NCBI GenBank assembly: GCA_016870915.1
Contig: VFZY01000013.1
Coordinates: forward strand, 1-50,168
DNA length: 50,168 nucleotides
Direction: 5' to 3'
Source of the DNA: Acidobacteriota bacterium
GTDB lineage: Bacteria > Acidobacteriota > Terriglobia > Bryobacterales > Bryobacteraceae
Positions 7,063 through 16,110 of the stretch are shown here, one piece after another. Below the pieces are notes generated by a model. It was not told the DNA's origin. It ran no database searches and saw nothing but the letters and a program-made list of their open reading frames with translations. The position numbers and the translations under genes were made by a program. Numbering within the stretch: position 1 is the stretch's first letter; every line of letters begins with the position of its first letter.

Positions 7063-8310
7063 ATGACACGCAGGCAGTTTCTAGCCGGAGCCGGAGCCTC
7101 CCTTTTCCCGGCATCCCTTGAGCGTCTGGCGGCGGCGCAGCGCGGCAAGGTGAAGATCACCGACGTGAAGTGCATGATCGTGCGCGGCACCTGGGATTGG
7201 AACCTCATCCGGATTGAGACCGACAGCGGCCTGTACGGCCTGGGCGAGGCGTACTGGGGATATGGCGTCAAGGATCTGGTGGTCAACCATTTGAAGCAGG
7301 TGGTGGTGGGCGAGGATCCCATGAACGTGGACAGGCTCTACACCAAGATGCTGATGCGCAGTGCGGGCCAGGGCGCGATTGCCGGCGTCACCATGACTGC
7401 CGCCAGCGGCATCGAGATCGCCCTCTGGGATCTGGTGGGCCGCATCCTCAATACACCGGTCTGCAACCTGCTGGGCGGCCGTTTTCGCGACCGGGTGCGT
7501 TTCTACCGGACCATGCAGGTGCTCGCCCGCGTCAATGACCCGCACTCCTGGCGCGATATGGTGCGCGCGGCCAGGGCGGAGAAGTTCGGCTGGACCGCGT
7601 TCAAGTTCCAGGGCGACGGCGTGCCCCCCGCCGCCGACCCGCAGTACCGCGAACCCGGCCATGACCCCTACGGCCGCGCGCTCACCCACAAGGACTACAA
7701 ACGCATCGTCGACGGCATGACCGTGATCCGCGAGGAACTGGGCTGGGAAGCCGACTTCGGCATCGAAGCTCACTGGAAGTACGACACCCGTGACGTCATC
7801 CGGCTGTGCCGCGAACTGGAACCGGTGAAGCCGATGTGGATCGAGGACCCGGTGCCGCCCGACAACCCCGAAGCCATGGCGCGGGTGACACACGCCGTCG
7901 ACATCCCCGTCTGCACCGGTGAGAACCTCTACGGACGGCACGGCTTCCGGCGTCTGATTGAACTGCAGGCCTGTGACGTGGTTCACATCGACATTCCGAA
8001 ATCGGGCGGGCTGCTTGAAGCCAAACGGATCGCCGACCACGCGGACATGTACTACATCTGGACCGCGGCCCACAATCCGGCCAGCCCCATCGGAACCATC
8101 GCTTCGGCGCACGCCTGCTCCGCCATGCGCGACTTCAGGATCCACGAACTGGCCAAGTACATCGACTGGTGGGAAAACCTGGTGGTCCACGACGGACCCA
8201 TCATCAAGGATGGCTATTTCACCATCCAGGACAAGCCGGGGCTGGGCGTCGAGATCAATCCCGACGTGGCCCGGGCACACCTGGCGCCGGGCGAGACGTG
8301 GTGGGGATAA
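7063..8310 (+). CDS. Exported enolase-superfamily (mandelate racemase/sugar acid dehydratase-like) protein
   Basis: A 415-residue protein with a Tat-like signal (MTRRQFLAGAGASLFP). It has the enolase-superfamily layout: an N-terminal capping domain, then a TIM barrel. Probable metal ligands are D231 (EADFGIEAH), E261 (MWIEDPVPP) and E287 (CTGEN). K181 (FKFQ) is near the usual base position and H337 (AAHNP) is the likely acid/base on the other face. The set resembles galactonate/mannonate dehydratase relatives more than muconate cycloisomerases. Export is unusual for this superfamily, although Tat-signalled members are frequent in Acidobacteriota and Planctomycetota. It is followed after 12 bp by a SIS-domain gene, so a sugar-catabolic role fits. 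The exact substrate is unknown. Confidence 0.85.
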   Translation: MTRRQFLAGAGASLFPASLERLAAAQRGKVKITDVKCMIVRGTWDWNLIRIETDSGLYGLGEAYWGYGVKDLVVNHLKQVVVGEDPMNVDRLYTKMLMRSAGQGAIAGVTMTAASGIEIALWDLVGRILNTPVCNLLGGRFRDRVRFYRTMQVLARVNDPHSWRDMVRAARAEKFGWTAFKFQGDGVPPAADPQYREPGHDPYGRALTHKDYKRIVDGMTVIREELGWEADFGIEAHWKYDTRDVIRLCRELEPVKPMWIEDPVPPDNPEAMARVTHAVDIPVCTGENLYGRHGFRRLIELQACDVVHIDIPKSGGLLEAKRIADHADMYYIWTAAHNPASPIGTIASAHACSAMRDFRIHELAKYIDWWENLVVHDGPIIKDGYFTIQDKPGLGVEINPDVARAHLAPGETWWG

Positions 8311-8322
8311 TAGAAACAGAAC

Positions 8323-9381
8323 ATGTCAAAAATGTTGCAGGAGGTGCGCGAGCAGCCGGCGGCCCTCGAGCGCACCCTGGCCGGTGAGCTGAGAAACGTT
8401 GAGGAACTGCGGGAGCGGTTCCGGAACAACCGGCCCAGTCTGATCGTTCTGGTGGCGCGAGGCACCTCGGACAACGCGGCGCAGTTTGGCCGCTATCTGC
8501 TCGAAATGGCCACCGGAATTCCGGTCTCGCTGGCCGCCCCGTCGATCGTCACGCTCTACCAGCGGCCGCCGCAACTGCGCGGGGCGCTGGTGGTGGCGGT
8601 CTCTCAATCGGGAGAATCCACGGACACCAACCGGGTGCTGGAACAGGCCAAGGCCGATGGCGCCATGACGGTGGGCATCACCAACGAAGCTGGCAGCACG
8701 CTCGCCCGCATCGCCGGGCATACCATCCTGGTGCGTGCCGGCAAGGAGTTGAGCGTCGCCGCCACCAAGACCTACACAGGACAGTTGCTGGCCATGTACC
8801 TGCTGGCCTACGCCCTGGGAGCTCCCGTGGAGTTGGACACCCTGCGGCGCCTGCCCGCCGCGGCCGAAAGCGCCCTGAGCCTTGAGGAGCAGGTGGGCAG
8901 CCTCGCCACCGGGTATCGCGACATGCAGAAGGCCGTGGTCGCCGGGCGCGGCCTGAACTATTCGAACGCCTTCGAACTGGCCCTGAAGCTGATGGAGACG
9001 TGCTACGTGGTGGCCGAACGCTTCTCCCCGGCCGACTTTCTGCATGGACCCATCGCGATTCTGGACCGCGCGTTTCCGGTATTCCTCTTCGCCCCCGCGG
9101 GCGTCACATGGACGCTCAACCGCGAGGTGCTGGAGCGGTTCGGCCAGACCGGAGCGAAAACTCTGGTGATCACGGACCGCGGTAACGCCGAGGCGGCAAG
9201 CGCCGCGCACGGCATCGTGATTCCCGCAGACCTGAACCACACGGGCGATCTCCCGGTGGACGTCTACACCCCGATTCCCTACATCATTCCCGGACAGTTG
9301 CTGGCGGCGCATCTTGCGGTGGCCAAGGGGCTGAACCCTGACCAGCCAAGGACGCTGTCCAAGGTCACCAAGACGCTGTAA
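8323..9381 (+). CDS. SIS-domain glucosamine-6-phosphate deaminase / isomerase (NagB-II/GlmS C-terminal type)
   Basis: A 352-residue protein with two SIS sugar-phosphate-binding domains, equal to the isomerase half of GlmS without the glutaminase domain. Motifs are LVARGTSDNAAQFGRYLLE, VAVSQSGESTDTNRVLEQA, GKELSVAATKTYTGQLLAM and SPADFLHGP. Such stand-alone proteins usually act as type II GlcN-6-P deaminases. With nagA at 21647-22801 (other strand) it could complete GlcNAc-6-P breakdown to fructose-6-P. It lies 12 bp after the enolase-superfamily gene and 13 bp before the LRR gene, so probably one transcript. The start is ATG 8323; an ATG at 8332 is an alternative. Confidence 0.87.
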   Translation: MSKMLQEVREQPAALERTLAGELRNVEELRERFRNNRPSLIVLVARGTSDNAAQFGRYLLEMATGIPVSLAAPSIVTLYQRPPQLRGALVVAVSQSGESTDTNRVLEQAKADGAMTVGITNEAGSTLARIAGHTILVRAGKELSVAATKTYTGQLLAMYLLAYALGAPVELDTLRRLPAAAESALSLEEQVGSLATGYRDMQKAVVAGRGLNYSNAFELALKLMETCYVVAERFSPADFLHGPIAILDRAFPVFLFAPAGVTWTLNREVLERFGQTGAKTLVITDRGNAEAASAAHGIVIPADLNHTGDLPVDVYTPIPYIIPGQLLAAHLAVAKGLNPDQPRTLSKVTKTL

Positions 9382-9394
9382 GGCGGCAATCGCA

Positions 9395-10042
9395 ATGCGG
9401 CTCAACTTCTGGAAACAGGGGCTCACGGCCGTGCCATCCCCGGTCTGGACTTCCCCGGGCGTTCGAGAGCTGATCCTGGCCGGCAACCGCCTCACCACGG
9501 TCCCGGAGGCCTTGGGCACATTGACCTCACTGCGCACCCTGGACCTGGGACACAACGCCCTGGAGTCCGTGCCGGCCAGCCTGGGCCTCCTCGAAAGTCT
9601 CTCCGGCTTCCTGTACCTGCACGACAACCGGCTGGCTTCCCTGCCCCCGTCGCTCGGGCGCTTGAAGCGGCTGCGGTATCTCAACATCAGTGAGAACCGG
9701 TTCGAGTCGCTGCCGGACTGCGTAACGGAAATGGAATCGCTGGTGGAACTGCGGGCATCTGCTAATCCAATCACCGCCCTGCCCCCGAGCCTTGCACGGT
9801 TGGCGCGGCTGCGGGAACTTCACCTTCGGAACACGCTCCTCACCAGTCTGCCGGAAGAGACCGCCGCGCTGGCCAGCCTGCGTCTGCTCGACCTTCGCGG
9901 CTGCCCGCTCACCAGCCTGCCGCCATCACTGGCCGCCCTGCCCCGGCTGGAAAAACTGGACTTGCGGTGGGTGGACACGCTGAAGGAAGCGCCCGAGTGG
10001 CTTCGAGAACTGGAGTCGCGCGGCTGCCTGGTGTATCGTTAG
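9395..10042 (+). CDS. Leucine-rich-repeat protein
   Basis: A 215-residue protein made almost entirely of about eight 23-residue leucine-rich repeats (for example LRTLDLGHNALESVPASL, LRYLNISENRFESLP). The LPxxLxxLxxLxxLxLxxN spacing is that of bacterial/Ras-suppressor-type LRRs. No signal peptide or membrane segment is seen, so it is probably cytosolic and binds a protein. It lies 13 bp downstream of the SIS-domain gene. The association of an LRR scaffold with sugar enzymes is unexplained. Confidence 0.85.
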   Translation: MRLNFWKQGLTAVPSPVWTSPGVRELILAGNRLTTVPEALGTLTSLRTLDLGHNALESVPASLGLLESLSGFLYLHDNRLASLPPSLGRLKRLRYLNISENRFESLPDCVTEMESLVELRASANPITALPPSLARLARLRELHLRNTLLTSLPEETAALASLRLLDLRGCPLTSLPPSLAALPRLEKLDLRWVDTLKEAPEWLRELESRGCLVYR

Positions 10043-10106
10043 CGTCCGAACCTGATAGGATGAAAGTTCAGACCGGCCCCCAAAGCCGTCCCTTCCTATT
10101 CTCCAG

Positions 10107-10484
10107 ATGAACAGCAAGAAAATCGTGGCCGCCGTGGACGACCTTATGTTCGCGGTCAAGATCAATGAGGCCGCCAAACGCGCCGGGATGAGTGTGGACT
10201 TCGTGAAGTCCGAGGAGGCTGCCATGCAGCATGCCGCCAACCTGCCCACACTCCTCATCGTTGATCTGAACGGCAGTTCCATTGACTCCATCAGCCTGAT
10301 CACACGGGTCAAGACCGACGAATCACTGCGCAAGATCAGCGTGCTTGGGTTCGTTTCGCACGTTCAGGGTGAGTTGAAACAACAAGCCCAGGACGCGGGT
10401 TGCGACCTGGTTCTGGCCCGTTCCGCCTTCTCCCAGAATCTGCCGCAGATTCTCAAGCGCCACACCACGGTGCTCTATCCTTAG
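10107..10484 (+). CDS. Stand-alone receiver-like (CheY-fold) protein
   Basis: A 125-residue protein with the length and layout of a response-regulator receiver. An acidic pair (VDD, residues 10-11) follows the first strand and the likely phosphoacceptor is the Asp in LLIVDLNG (about residue 50). The switch Thr/Ser position could be in GFVSH, but the conserved Lys near the end is replaced by Arg (LARSAF). It has no output domain and no adjacent kinase. It may therefore be a weakly phosphorylated or phosphorylation-independent regulator. Its stop is three bases from the stop of the convergent TonB receptor. Confidence 0.65.
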   Translation: MNSKKIVAAVDDLMFAVKINEAAKRAGMSVDFVKSEEAAMQHAANLPTLLIVDLNGSSIDSISLITRVKTDESLRKISVLGFVSHVQGELKQQAQDAGCDLVLARSAFSQNLPQILKRHTTVLYP

Positions 10485-10487
10485 TTC

Positions 10488-13400
10488 TTAAAACTCCACT
10501 CGCAGCAGAATCTGCAACTGGCGGCCTGCCTCCACGAACGGTGTGAGCGCCGGAAAACCGCTCTCCACGCCTCGGCGCCCGTAGCGGGCCTGGCCAAAGT
10601 CCGGGCTGCCCAGGAACGCCTGCGGTGCGCCGAGATTGGCGTGGTTCAGAACATTGAACGCATCCACCCACACGGTGGCCTTGCCGGCCTCACCCAGGCC
10701 CCGCACTCGAACCGCGCGAGCCAGGCCGAGATCCAGATTGAAGAAGCCAGGCGCGGTGAAGGCGTTGCGGCCGGAATCCCCCAGTTGCCCGGGCGCGGGT
10801 GGAGCAAAGGCCCCGGCATCCAGCAACAGCTTCCCTCCCGCGGCGGGTTCGTTCCTCCGAAACCCGGACCCCACCCGGTTGGCACGCTGATCCACCAGGT
10901 TGGTGACGCCCTGTGCCGGCGCCAGAACCGTGAACGGAAACCCGGAACGGGCGGCGAATACGGCCGCCAGACGCCACCCGCGGCGCTCTGCCTGGCCAAG
11001 CACCGTGAGGTTGTGGCGCTGATCGAAGTCGGCCGGACCACGGTTGCTCGCGGGGTCAAACTCCACCGGAAAGCGGGCAAAGCGCGTGGTCAGACCGGCA
11101 AAAGGGTTGAAGTTGAAGAAGCTGGCGCCCAGCGGATCGCTCTGCACATCCCGGGCCCGCGCCAAAGTGTAGGAGATCCTCAGGTTCCGGCGGCCGGCGC
11201 GTAACGCCAGGGCATCATAGCGGGACCAGCCCTGGTTGGCCCGCAGATCCACCCGCGGTAGCAGCGCACTGAGCGGCGCGCAGGTAGTGGTGGTGAGGAT
11301 GGCGCACTCCCGATTGACCGAATCGGTGGCAATGAGCGTGTTGGCTCTTGAACCGAGGTAATCCATCTCCATCGCCCAGCTTGCCAACTCCAGCCGGGCC
11401 CCGGCAAAGTAAGCGTGCACGCGGGGAGCGCGCAACACGGTGTCAAACATCGTGACGGCGGGCACATCGGGGCTGAGTTGCAGGCGGGAACGCCCCAGGA
11501 TGGTCAGCACTCCGGGCAGCGCGTTCGCCAGGTCGATCCGCAGGGGCGATTCCGGGTTCGCCGAGACGAACGCATAGCTGTTGTTGCGCGCCGTCTGCCA
11601 GAGATTGTCAAAGGGCCGGTCGAAATAGCCGCCGTAGGAGGCACGCAGGGTCAGCCGTGGCGATACCGCCGCCGAGACGCCCAGACGCGGCGCCCACTGC
11701 CAGTCACCGGCGTCGTACAGCTTTCCACCTGCCAGGGTGCTCATGCGGGCGCCGGCCACCCGATCGCGCAACGTGCCGCCGGCGCCCGGAACCACGCGGA
11801 GATCGGGCCCCCCGCTGCTCAGGGACGGCGCGCCGAAGCGGTCGCCGCGCAAGCCCGCTGTCAGCACCACGCGCGATGCCAGCCTCAGGCTGTCTTCGGC
11901 GAACACGTAGCCCTGCGCGTGGCGATAGCGCCGCCGCGGGTCAGGCGGCCGGATGGCAGGCAGGGCAGCGCGGTCAACACCCAGGCCCACCGTCAGCGGC
12001 TCGCCGCGGATAAGGCCATCGCGATTCAGGAACAGCAGCCCGGCGGGGAAGAAATCGAGCCGGGTGTCGACGGCGCGGGCGAACACGCCGCCGCCCGCCT
12101 TGGCCACATGCGGTCCACGGACCAGCGAGGCCGTGTGCGAGATCTGCCAGCCTCCGCCGCCGTTGCGATACCCATACGGCAGCGTACTACCAGGCATGAC
12201 GGCGCCGCCCAGAGAGTTGCTGTCCGCCAGCAGGTACGCCACGCCCGGCTGTGCCCGTTGGAAGCGAATGGTGTCAGCCGTCGCCGCGGCGGCGGTCTCA
12301 AAGGCCGCCCGGGCCAGGCGAACCTGGTGGACCACCGCCGCGCCGGAGGCATCGAGCGACAGGCCCGAGGTCGAATCCGGGTAAGGGCTCCAGAAGAGAT
12401 CCGGGCGGTCCGATGCCGAGTGAGTGAGACGCAGCAGCAAGCGGTCACGCCCTCCCGCAAGCGCACGGTCCAGCCGCAGCGATCCCAGGCCACGGCGCAG
12501 CGTTGCGGGGGGCGAAAGCGCCCGAACGCCCAACTGGCCCCGGGGCGCATCCAAACCGGCGAACAAGGCCCGCGTCGCGGCCGGCAACGAGGCGATCAGG
12601 TCTTGGCCAGGCAGGTCGTATCGCCTGGGATCAAGACGGCTGCCAAAGCGCAGGCGTTCGAAACCAGCCGAAACCAGCCATCCGCGCAAGGGGCCGCCCA
12701 TCTGAAACCCCGGCTGCACCTCTTTATGAGGCACTCTCGCCAGCGGCATCCATGGCAAGTCCGCGGGCTGCTGGCGAAAGCCGTTGGCATTCAGCAGGTC
12801 GTGTTTCGCGTAGGCGTAGACCATGCCGTGCCATCCGTCGGTGGACGCGGCGCGGGTGACGGCGTTCGCCAGGATTCCGGCCGTCCGGCCGAACTGGGCG
12901 GAAAAACCGTTCGCCGATAGGCGATACTCCTCCACCTGTTCCGGCGCAGGCGCCGCGAGCGGTCCCGTGAGCAGTTCATGGTTATGCTCCACTCCATCCA
13001 GCAGGAAGTTGGTGGAGGATGGCCTTTGCCCCTGGCTCGAAAGGCCCAGGCCGCGCGCCGCCGAGGCGTCCGAAGCGACGCCGGCGATCAACGCGAGGAA
13101 CGCATAGGTATCCCGGCCCTGCAGCGGGTAGGCCAGCAATTCCTGGCGGCTGATCACCTGGGAGAGCGACGGCTCCACGGTGCCCCGGACGCCGCCCGTG
13201 GCGTCGAAGCTTCCGGCCCGGGTGAAATCGCGATCCGGTCCGAAGTACCTCACCAGAGCGCCGCTGCCGGGAAGAAACACACTGCGATACTGGCCCGATT
13301 CCCAGACATCGGCCAGCGGCCGCAGGCGGAACCGGAAGTCGAGCCGTCCCGCCACCGGCAGTTCGATCTCGTCCAGCATCTGGGGCTGGTAACCGGGGCC

Positions 13401-13658
13401 GCCATCCACGGTCATGCGGTACACGCCGGGCGAAAGCTGCGCAACGGCGAAGCGCCCGTGTGCATCGGCGTTCACGGTCACCACATCGCGTTCACGAAGG
13501 CAGGTGATGGCCGCCGGCACGGGGCGGCCGGTCACCGAGTCGACAACCGTGCCGCCGATCAGCCCCTGCGTGGACTGCGCCTGGCACCGGGCGCCCAACA
13601 CCAGAGCCGCCAGTGCGGTACGATAACCCACGCTGAGCGCCGCGATGGTGTTGCGCAC
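10488..13658 (-). CDS. Oar-like TonB-dependent receptor with carboxypeptidase-regulatory-like N-terminal domain
   Basis: A 1056-residue outer-membrane protein. A signal peptide (TALAALVLGARCQA) precedes a CarboxypepD_reg-like domain (GLIGGTVVDSVTGRPVPAAI ... GRFAVAQLSPGVYRMTV). A plug region follows (FLLDGVEHNHELL, VEEYRLSANGFSAQFGRTAG), then a long beta-barrel ending LQILLRVEF with a terminal Phe, as in outer-membrane barrels. These receptors import large or complex substrates or act in protein export in Acidobacteriota. The annotated GTG start (13658) overlaps the 5' end of the divergent caspase-like gene by 14 bp; an in-frame GTG at 13631 would avoid this and still leave a signal peptide. 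Confidence 0.88.
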   Translation of the reverse strand: MRNTIAALSVGYRTALAALVLGARCQAQSTQGLIGGTVVDSVTGRPVPAAITCLRERDVVTVNADAHGRFAVAQLSPGVYRMTVDGGPGYQPQMLDEIELPVAGRLDFRFRLRPLADVWESGQYRSVFLPGSGALVRYFGPDRDFTRAGSFDATGGVRGTVEPSLSQVISRQELLAYPLQGRDTYAFLALIAGVASDASAARGLGLSSQGQRPSSTNFLLDGVEHNHELLTGPLAAPAPEQVEEYRLSANGFSAQFGRTAGILANAVTRAASTDGWHGMVYAYAKHDLLNANGFRQQPADLPWMPLARVPHKEVQPGFQMGGPLRGWLVSAGFERLRFGSRLDPRRYDLPGQDLIASLPAATRALFAGLDAPRGQLGVRALSPPATLRRGLGSLRLDRALAGGRDRLLLRLTHSASDRPDLFWSPYPDSTSGLSLDASGAAVVHQVRLARAAFETAAAATADTIRFQRAQPGVAYLLADSNSLGGAVMPGSTLPYGYRNGGGGWQISHTASLVRGPHVAKAGGGVFARAVDTRLDFFPAGLLFLNRDGLIRGEPLTVGLGVDRAALPAIRPPDPRRRYRHAQGYVFAEDSLRLASRVVLTAGLRGDRFGAPSLSSGGPDLRVVPGAGGTLRDRVAGARMSTLAGGKLYDAGDWQWAPRLGVSAAVSPRLTLRASYGGYFDRPFDNLWQTARNNSYAFVSANPESPLRIDLANALPGVLTILGRSRLQLSPDVPAVTMFDTVLRAPRVHAYFAGARLELASWAMEMDYLGSRANTLIATDSVNRECAILTTTTCAPLSALLPRVDLRANQGWSRYDALALRAGRRNLRISYTLARARDVQSDPLGASFFNFNPFAGLTTRFARFPVEFDPASNRGPADFDQRHNLTVLGQAERRGWRLAAVFAARSGFPFTVLAPAQGVTNLVDQRANRVGSGFRRNEPAAGGKLLLDAGAFAPPAPGQLGDSGRNAFTAPGFFNLDLGLARAVRVRGLGEAGKATVWVDAFNVLNHANLGAPQAFLGSPDFGQARYGRRGVESGFPALTPFVEAGRQLQILLRVEF

Positions 13659-16110
13659 CCTTCTACTCTACAGCGTGTCGTGGCGCGTTCTGGCGCAAGC
13701 GCCCGAACTGCCCGCGGCCATTGTTCTTGTGCCTGGCGGCGCTGAAATCATCGCCGCCGGAACGGAGTCCGCGCTGGCGGCCAGGCCGTTCGACGCGCTC
13801 TTCCCGGGCGACCGCATTGTGAATCAGGGCCCTCCCGTCACACTGGCTGTATGCGCCACTCGCACCGCCGGGGATGTTACGGGCGACGCATTCATCGAAG
13901 CAGGGCGCATCCGCGGCTCGGTAACGCCGCGCGGCGCGGGCGCGTGTCCGGGGGTCGCGCTAGCGCGCCGGATTGCGCCTGCCGGACGCCATCTCACGCC
14001 CGGCGATGTGGCCGCTCTGAACGCGCCCCCACCACTGCCTGACGCCGTGCGGGATGAAGTGAAGCCCATTCTCGACGAACTGGCCCGGGCGGAGAGCGTT
14101 GACCTTCGCCTGGCGGCCGCCGCCCTGTTCGAGCGCAACAGCCGTCCGCTCGAAGCCGCCGAGCACTATGCGAAGACCGGCATTGACCGCTACCGCGAAC
14201 GCGCGCACCGGCTGCGCGAGGCCGGCGAGCGGTCCTTGAAAGCCGGCCGGGCGCCCGGCGACGCACGCACCAATGCCGTCCTACTGGGAGTTTCCGAACG
14301 GCCCGCCGAGATGCCCCCGGCCAGCACCATTCATTTCGCCCATCTGGATGCGCGCCGGCTGGCGGAGTTTCTTGAATCACCACGCGGCGGCGGACGCCCT
14401 GGCACGGTGCAGGCGCTGCTGAACGGCGCCGCGACGCTGTATGCCGCACGCGATCGCCTGAAGCATGCCGCGGAGTTGACCGGGCCCGACGACACGCTGG
14501 TGGTGCATGCCGCGGCGCACGGGTTCAACTATGGCTCCGCCCGCGATGCGTCGTTCCTGTTGATGGCGGACTCCAGCCTGAACGAACCCGGCAGCAGTTC
14601 GTTGAGTCTGCCGGAAATCTTCGCCCTGCTGGCGCCGGTGAAGGCGCGCCGGATTCTCATCTTTCTGGATGCGTGCCGGACACGTTTGGAGGACAAGGAC
14701 GCAGGTGTGCGGGCCAGGGTGTATGAGCGATTGAAGGACCTGGCGGCGATGGAGTTGCGTTCGCCCACGCTGGTGCTGATGGGTTGTTCGGTGAATGAGA
14801 AGTCGGAGGAGAGCGCGGCACTGGGAGGCGGCCTGGAACCGGGTGCGGGACTCTTCAGCCATTACCTGACAGAGGGGTTGCGCGGCGCGGCGGGTGACCG
14901 CGTCACCGCGGGATCACTCTTTGATTTTGTCTTCGACAATGTCAGGCGTGAGGCGAAAAAGCAACGGCCGGAACGGATTGAGTTGAACGGCATGGACTCA
15001 GAGCACGTGCTGCTGGAACCACCCAAACCGGCCACGCTGCTCGATTCGCGCGGCGATCGCGTTCTGGTGACGGCGGCGCAGATCCCTGGGCTGCCCGGCG
15101 CCGCGGGCCGCCAGGCGGAACTTGAGGCCCGGCGTGCGGCCCGCGTCGATCATGAGAACCGCGGCCAGCAGGTGATCGTGGAATACCTTCATGGCGACCG
15201 ACTGGCCCCGGCCCGCGACCGCTTCGAATTCTGCGCCGGGGAGTTTGCCGCCGCCGCGCGCCTTGCGCCTTCGTCGCTGCTGCTGGCCGGACGGCAGGCG
15301 TTCTGCGAGGGCCGTGCTCTGCTGTTTCGCGGCGCGGCCGATCGCCTGCCGGAAGCGCAGTTCCGCCGGGCCCGGGCGCGGTTGGAAGATGCCATACGGC
15401 TCGATCCGGGCGGGGCTTACGCGTACAACGCCCTGGGGATCGCGTGGCTTGAGAACGGCCAGTATGACCGCGCCATCGCTGCCTTCCAGGACGCCATCGC
15501 GCGGGCGCGGGCATGGGCCTATCCTCGCCTGAATCTGGCGCTTGCGCTCACCGAGCGCGGTTCCCACAACGATGTCGTGGCAGCCTACCGCCAGGCGATC
15601 CGGCTGAGTCCGGCAAATGGCTTCCTTGAGTTCAATCTCGGTCTGCTCTATCAGAGGATGAACCGGCGTGGCGATGCCGAAGCCGCCTACCGCCGGGCGA
15701 TCCCGCAGCCGGGCGCGGAGTATCCGGGCGGAGCGCCGCGCCTGGCCGAGGTCTACAACGCGCTGGGCGCCCTGCGCGCCTCCGGACGCCGTCCGATGGA
15801 TGCGGCCTGGTTTTACCAGCAGGCCAAGACGCTCGATCCTCGTTCCGTCACACCGGGTTACAACCTGGCGCTGCTCTACCTGCGTTCCGGCCGCGATGCG
15901 GACCCGGCACGGGCTCTCGCGGAGCTGGATCGGAACCTGACGCTGGATGCGGAGCACCTGCCGACGCTGATTCAGCGCGCCATCGCGTTGAACGCCGCCG
16001 GGCGCGGCGCGGACGCCATCGCTGCCTGGGAAGCCGTGCTCAAGCGGCGTCCGGACTATCCGGCAGCGCGCGAAGCTCTGGATCGTTTACGGAGCCGGCC
16101 CCGGCGTTAG
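13645..16110 (+). CDS. Exported caspase-like (C14) protease with TPR domain
   Basis: An 821-residue protein with a signal peptide (LRTLLLYSVSWRVLAQA). Residues ~25-120 form a FecR-like or beta-rich region (FPGDRIVNQGPPVTLAVC). A caspase-fold domain spans about 205-460: the catalytic His is H292 (VVHAAAHGFNYG) and Cys is C344 (ILIFLDACRTR), with a large GLFSHYLTEGL segment after them. The C-terminal ~300 residues carry about six TPRs (AYAYNALGIAWLENGQYDRA, GFLEFNLGLLYQRMNRRGDA). Metacaspase-like proteases usually cut after Arg or Lys, but the target here is unknown. Its 3' end overlaps the convergent transporter gene by 71 bp. Confidence 0.85.
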   Translation: MVLRTLLLYSVSWRVLAQAPELPAAIVLVPGGAEIIAAGTESALAARPFDALFPGDRIVNQGPPVTLAVCATRTAGDVTGDAFIEAGRIRGSVTPRGAGACPGVALARRIAPAGRHLTPGDVAALNAPPPLPDAVRDEVKPILDELARAESVDLRLAAAALFERNSRPLEAAEHYAKTGIDRYRERAHRLREAGERSLKAGRAPGDARTNAVLLGVSERPAEMPPASTIHFAHLDARRLAEFLESPRGGGRPGTVQALLNGAATLYAARDRLKHAAELTGPDDTLVVHAAAHGFNYGSARDASFLLMADSSLNEPGSSSLSLPEIFALLAPVKARRILIFLDACRTRLEDKDAGVRARVYERLKDLAAMELRSPTLVLMGCSVNEKSEESAALGGGLEPGAGLFSHYLTEGLRGAAGDRVTAGSLFDFVFDNVRREAKKQRPERIELNGMDSEHVLLEPPKPATLLDSRGDRVLVTAAQIPGLPGAAGRQAELEARRAARVDHENRGQQVIVEYLHGDRLAPARDRFEFCAGEFAAAARLAPSSLLLAGRQAFCEGRALLFRGAADRLPEAQFRRARARLEDAIRLDPGGAYAYNALGIAWLENGQYDRAIAAFQDAIARARAWAYPRLNLALALTERGSHNDVVAAYRQAIRLSPANGFLEFNLGLLYQRMNRRGDAEAAYRRAIPQPGAEYPGGAPRLAEVYNALGALRASGRRPMDAAWFYQQAKTLDPRSVTPGYNLALLYLRSGRDADPARALAELDRNLTLDAEHLPTLIQRAIALNAAGRGADAIAAWEAVLKRRPDYPAAREALDRLRSRPRR

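Noticed and set aside
8326-9774. 482-codon minus-strand frame across the SIS and LRR genes
   Set aside because: Antisense to two strongly supported genes; low-complexity product.
11415-12920. 501-codon plus-strand frame inside the TonB receptor
   Set aside because: Arg/Gln/Gly-rich shadow without motifs.
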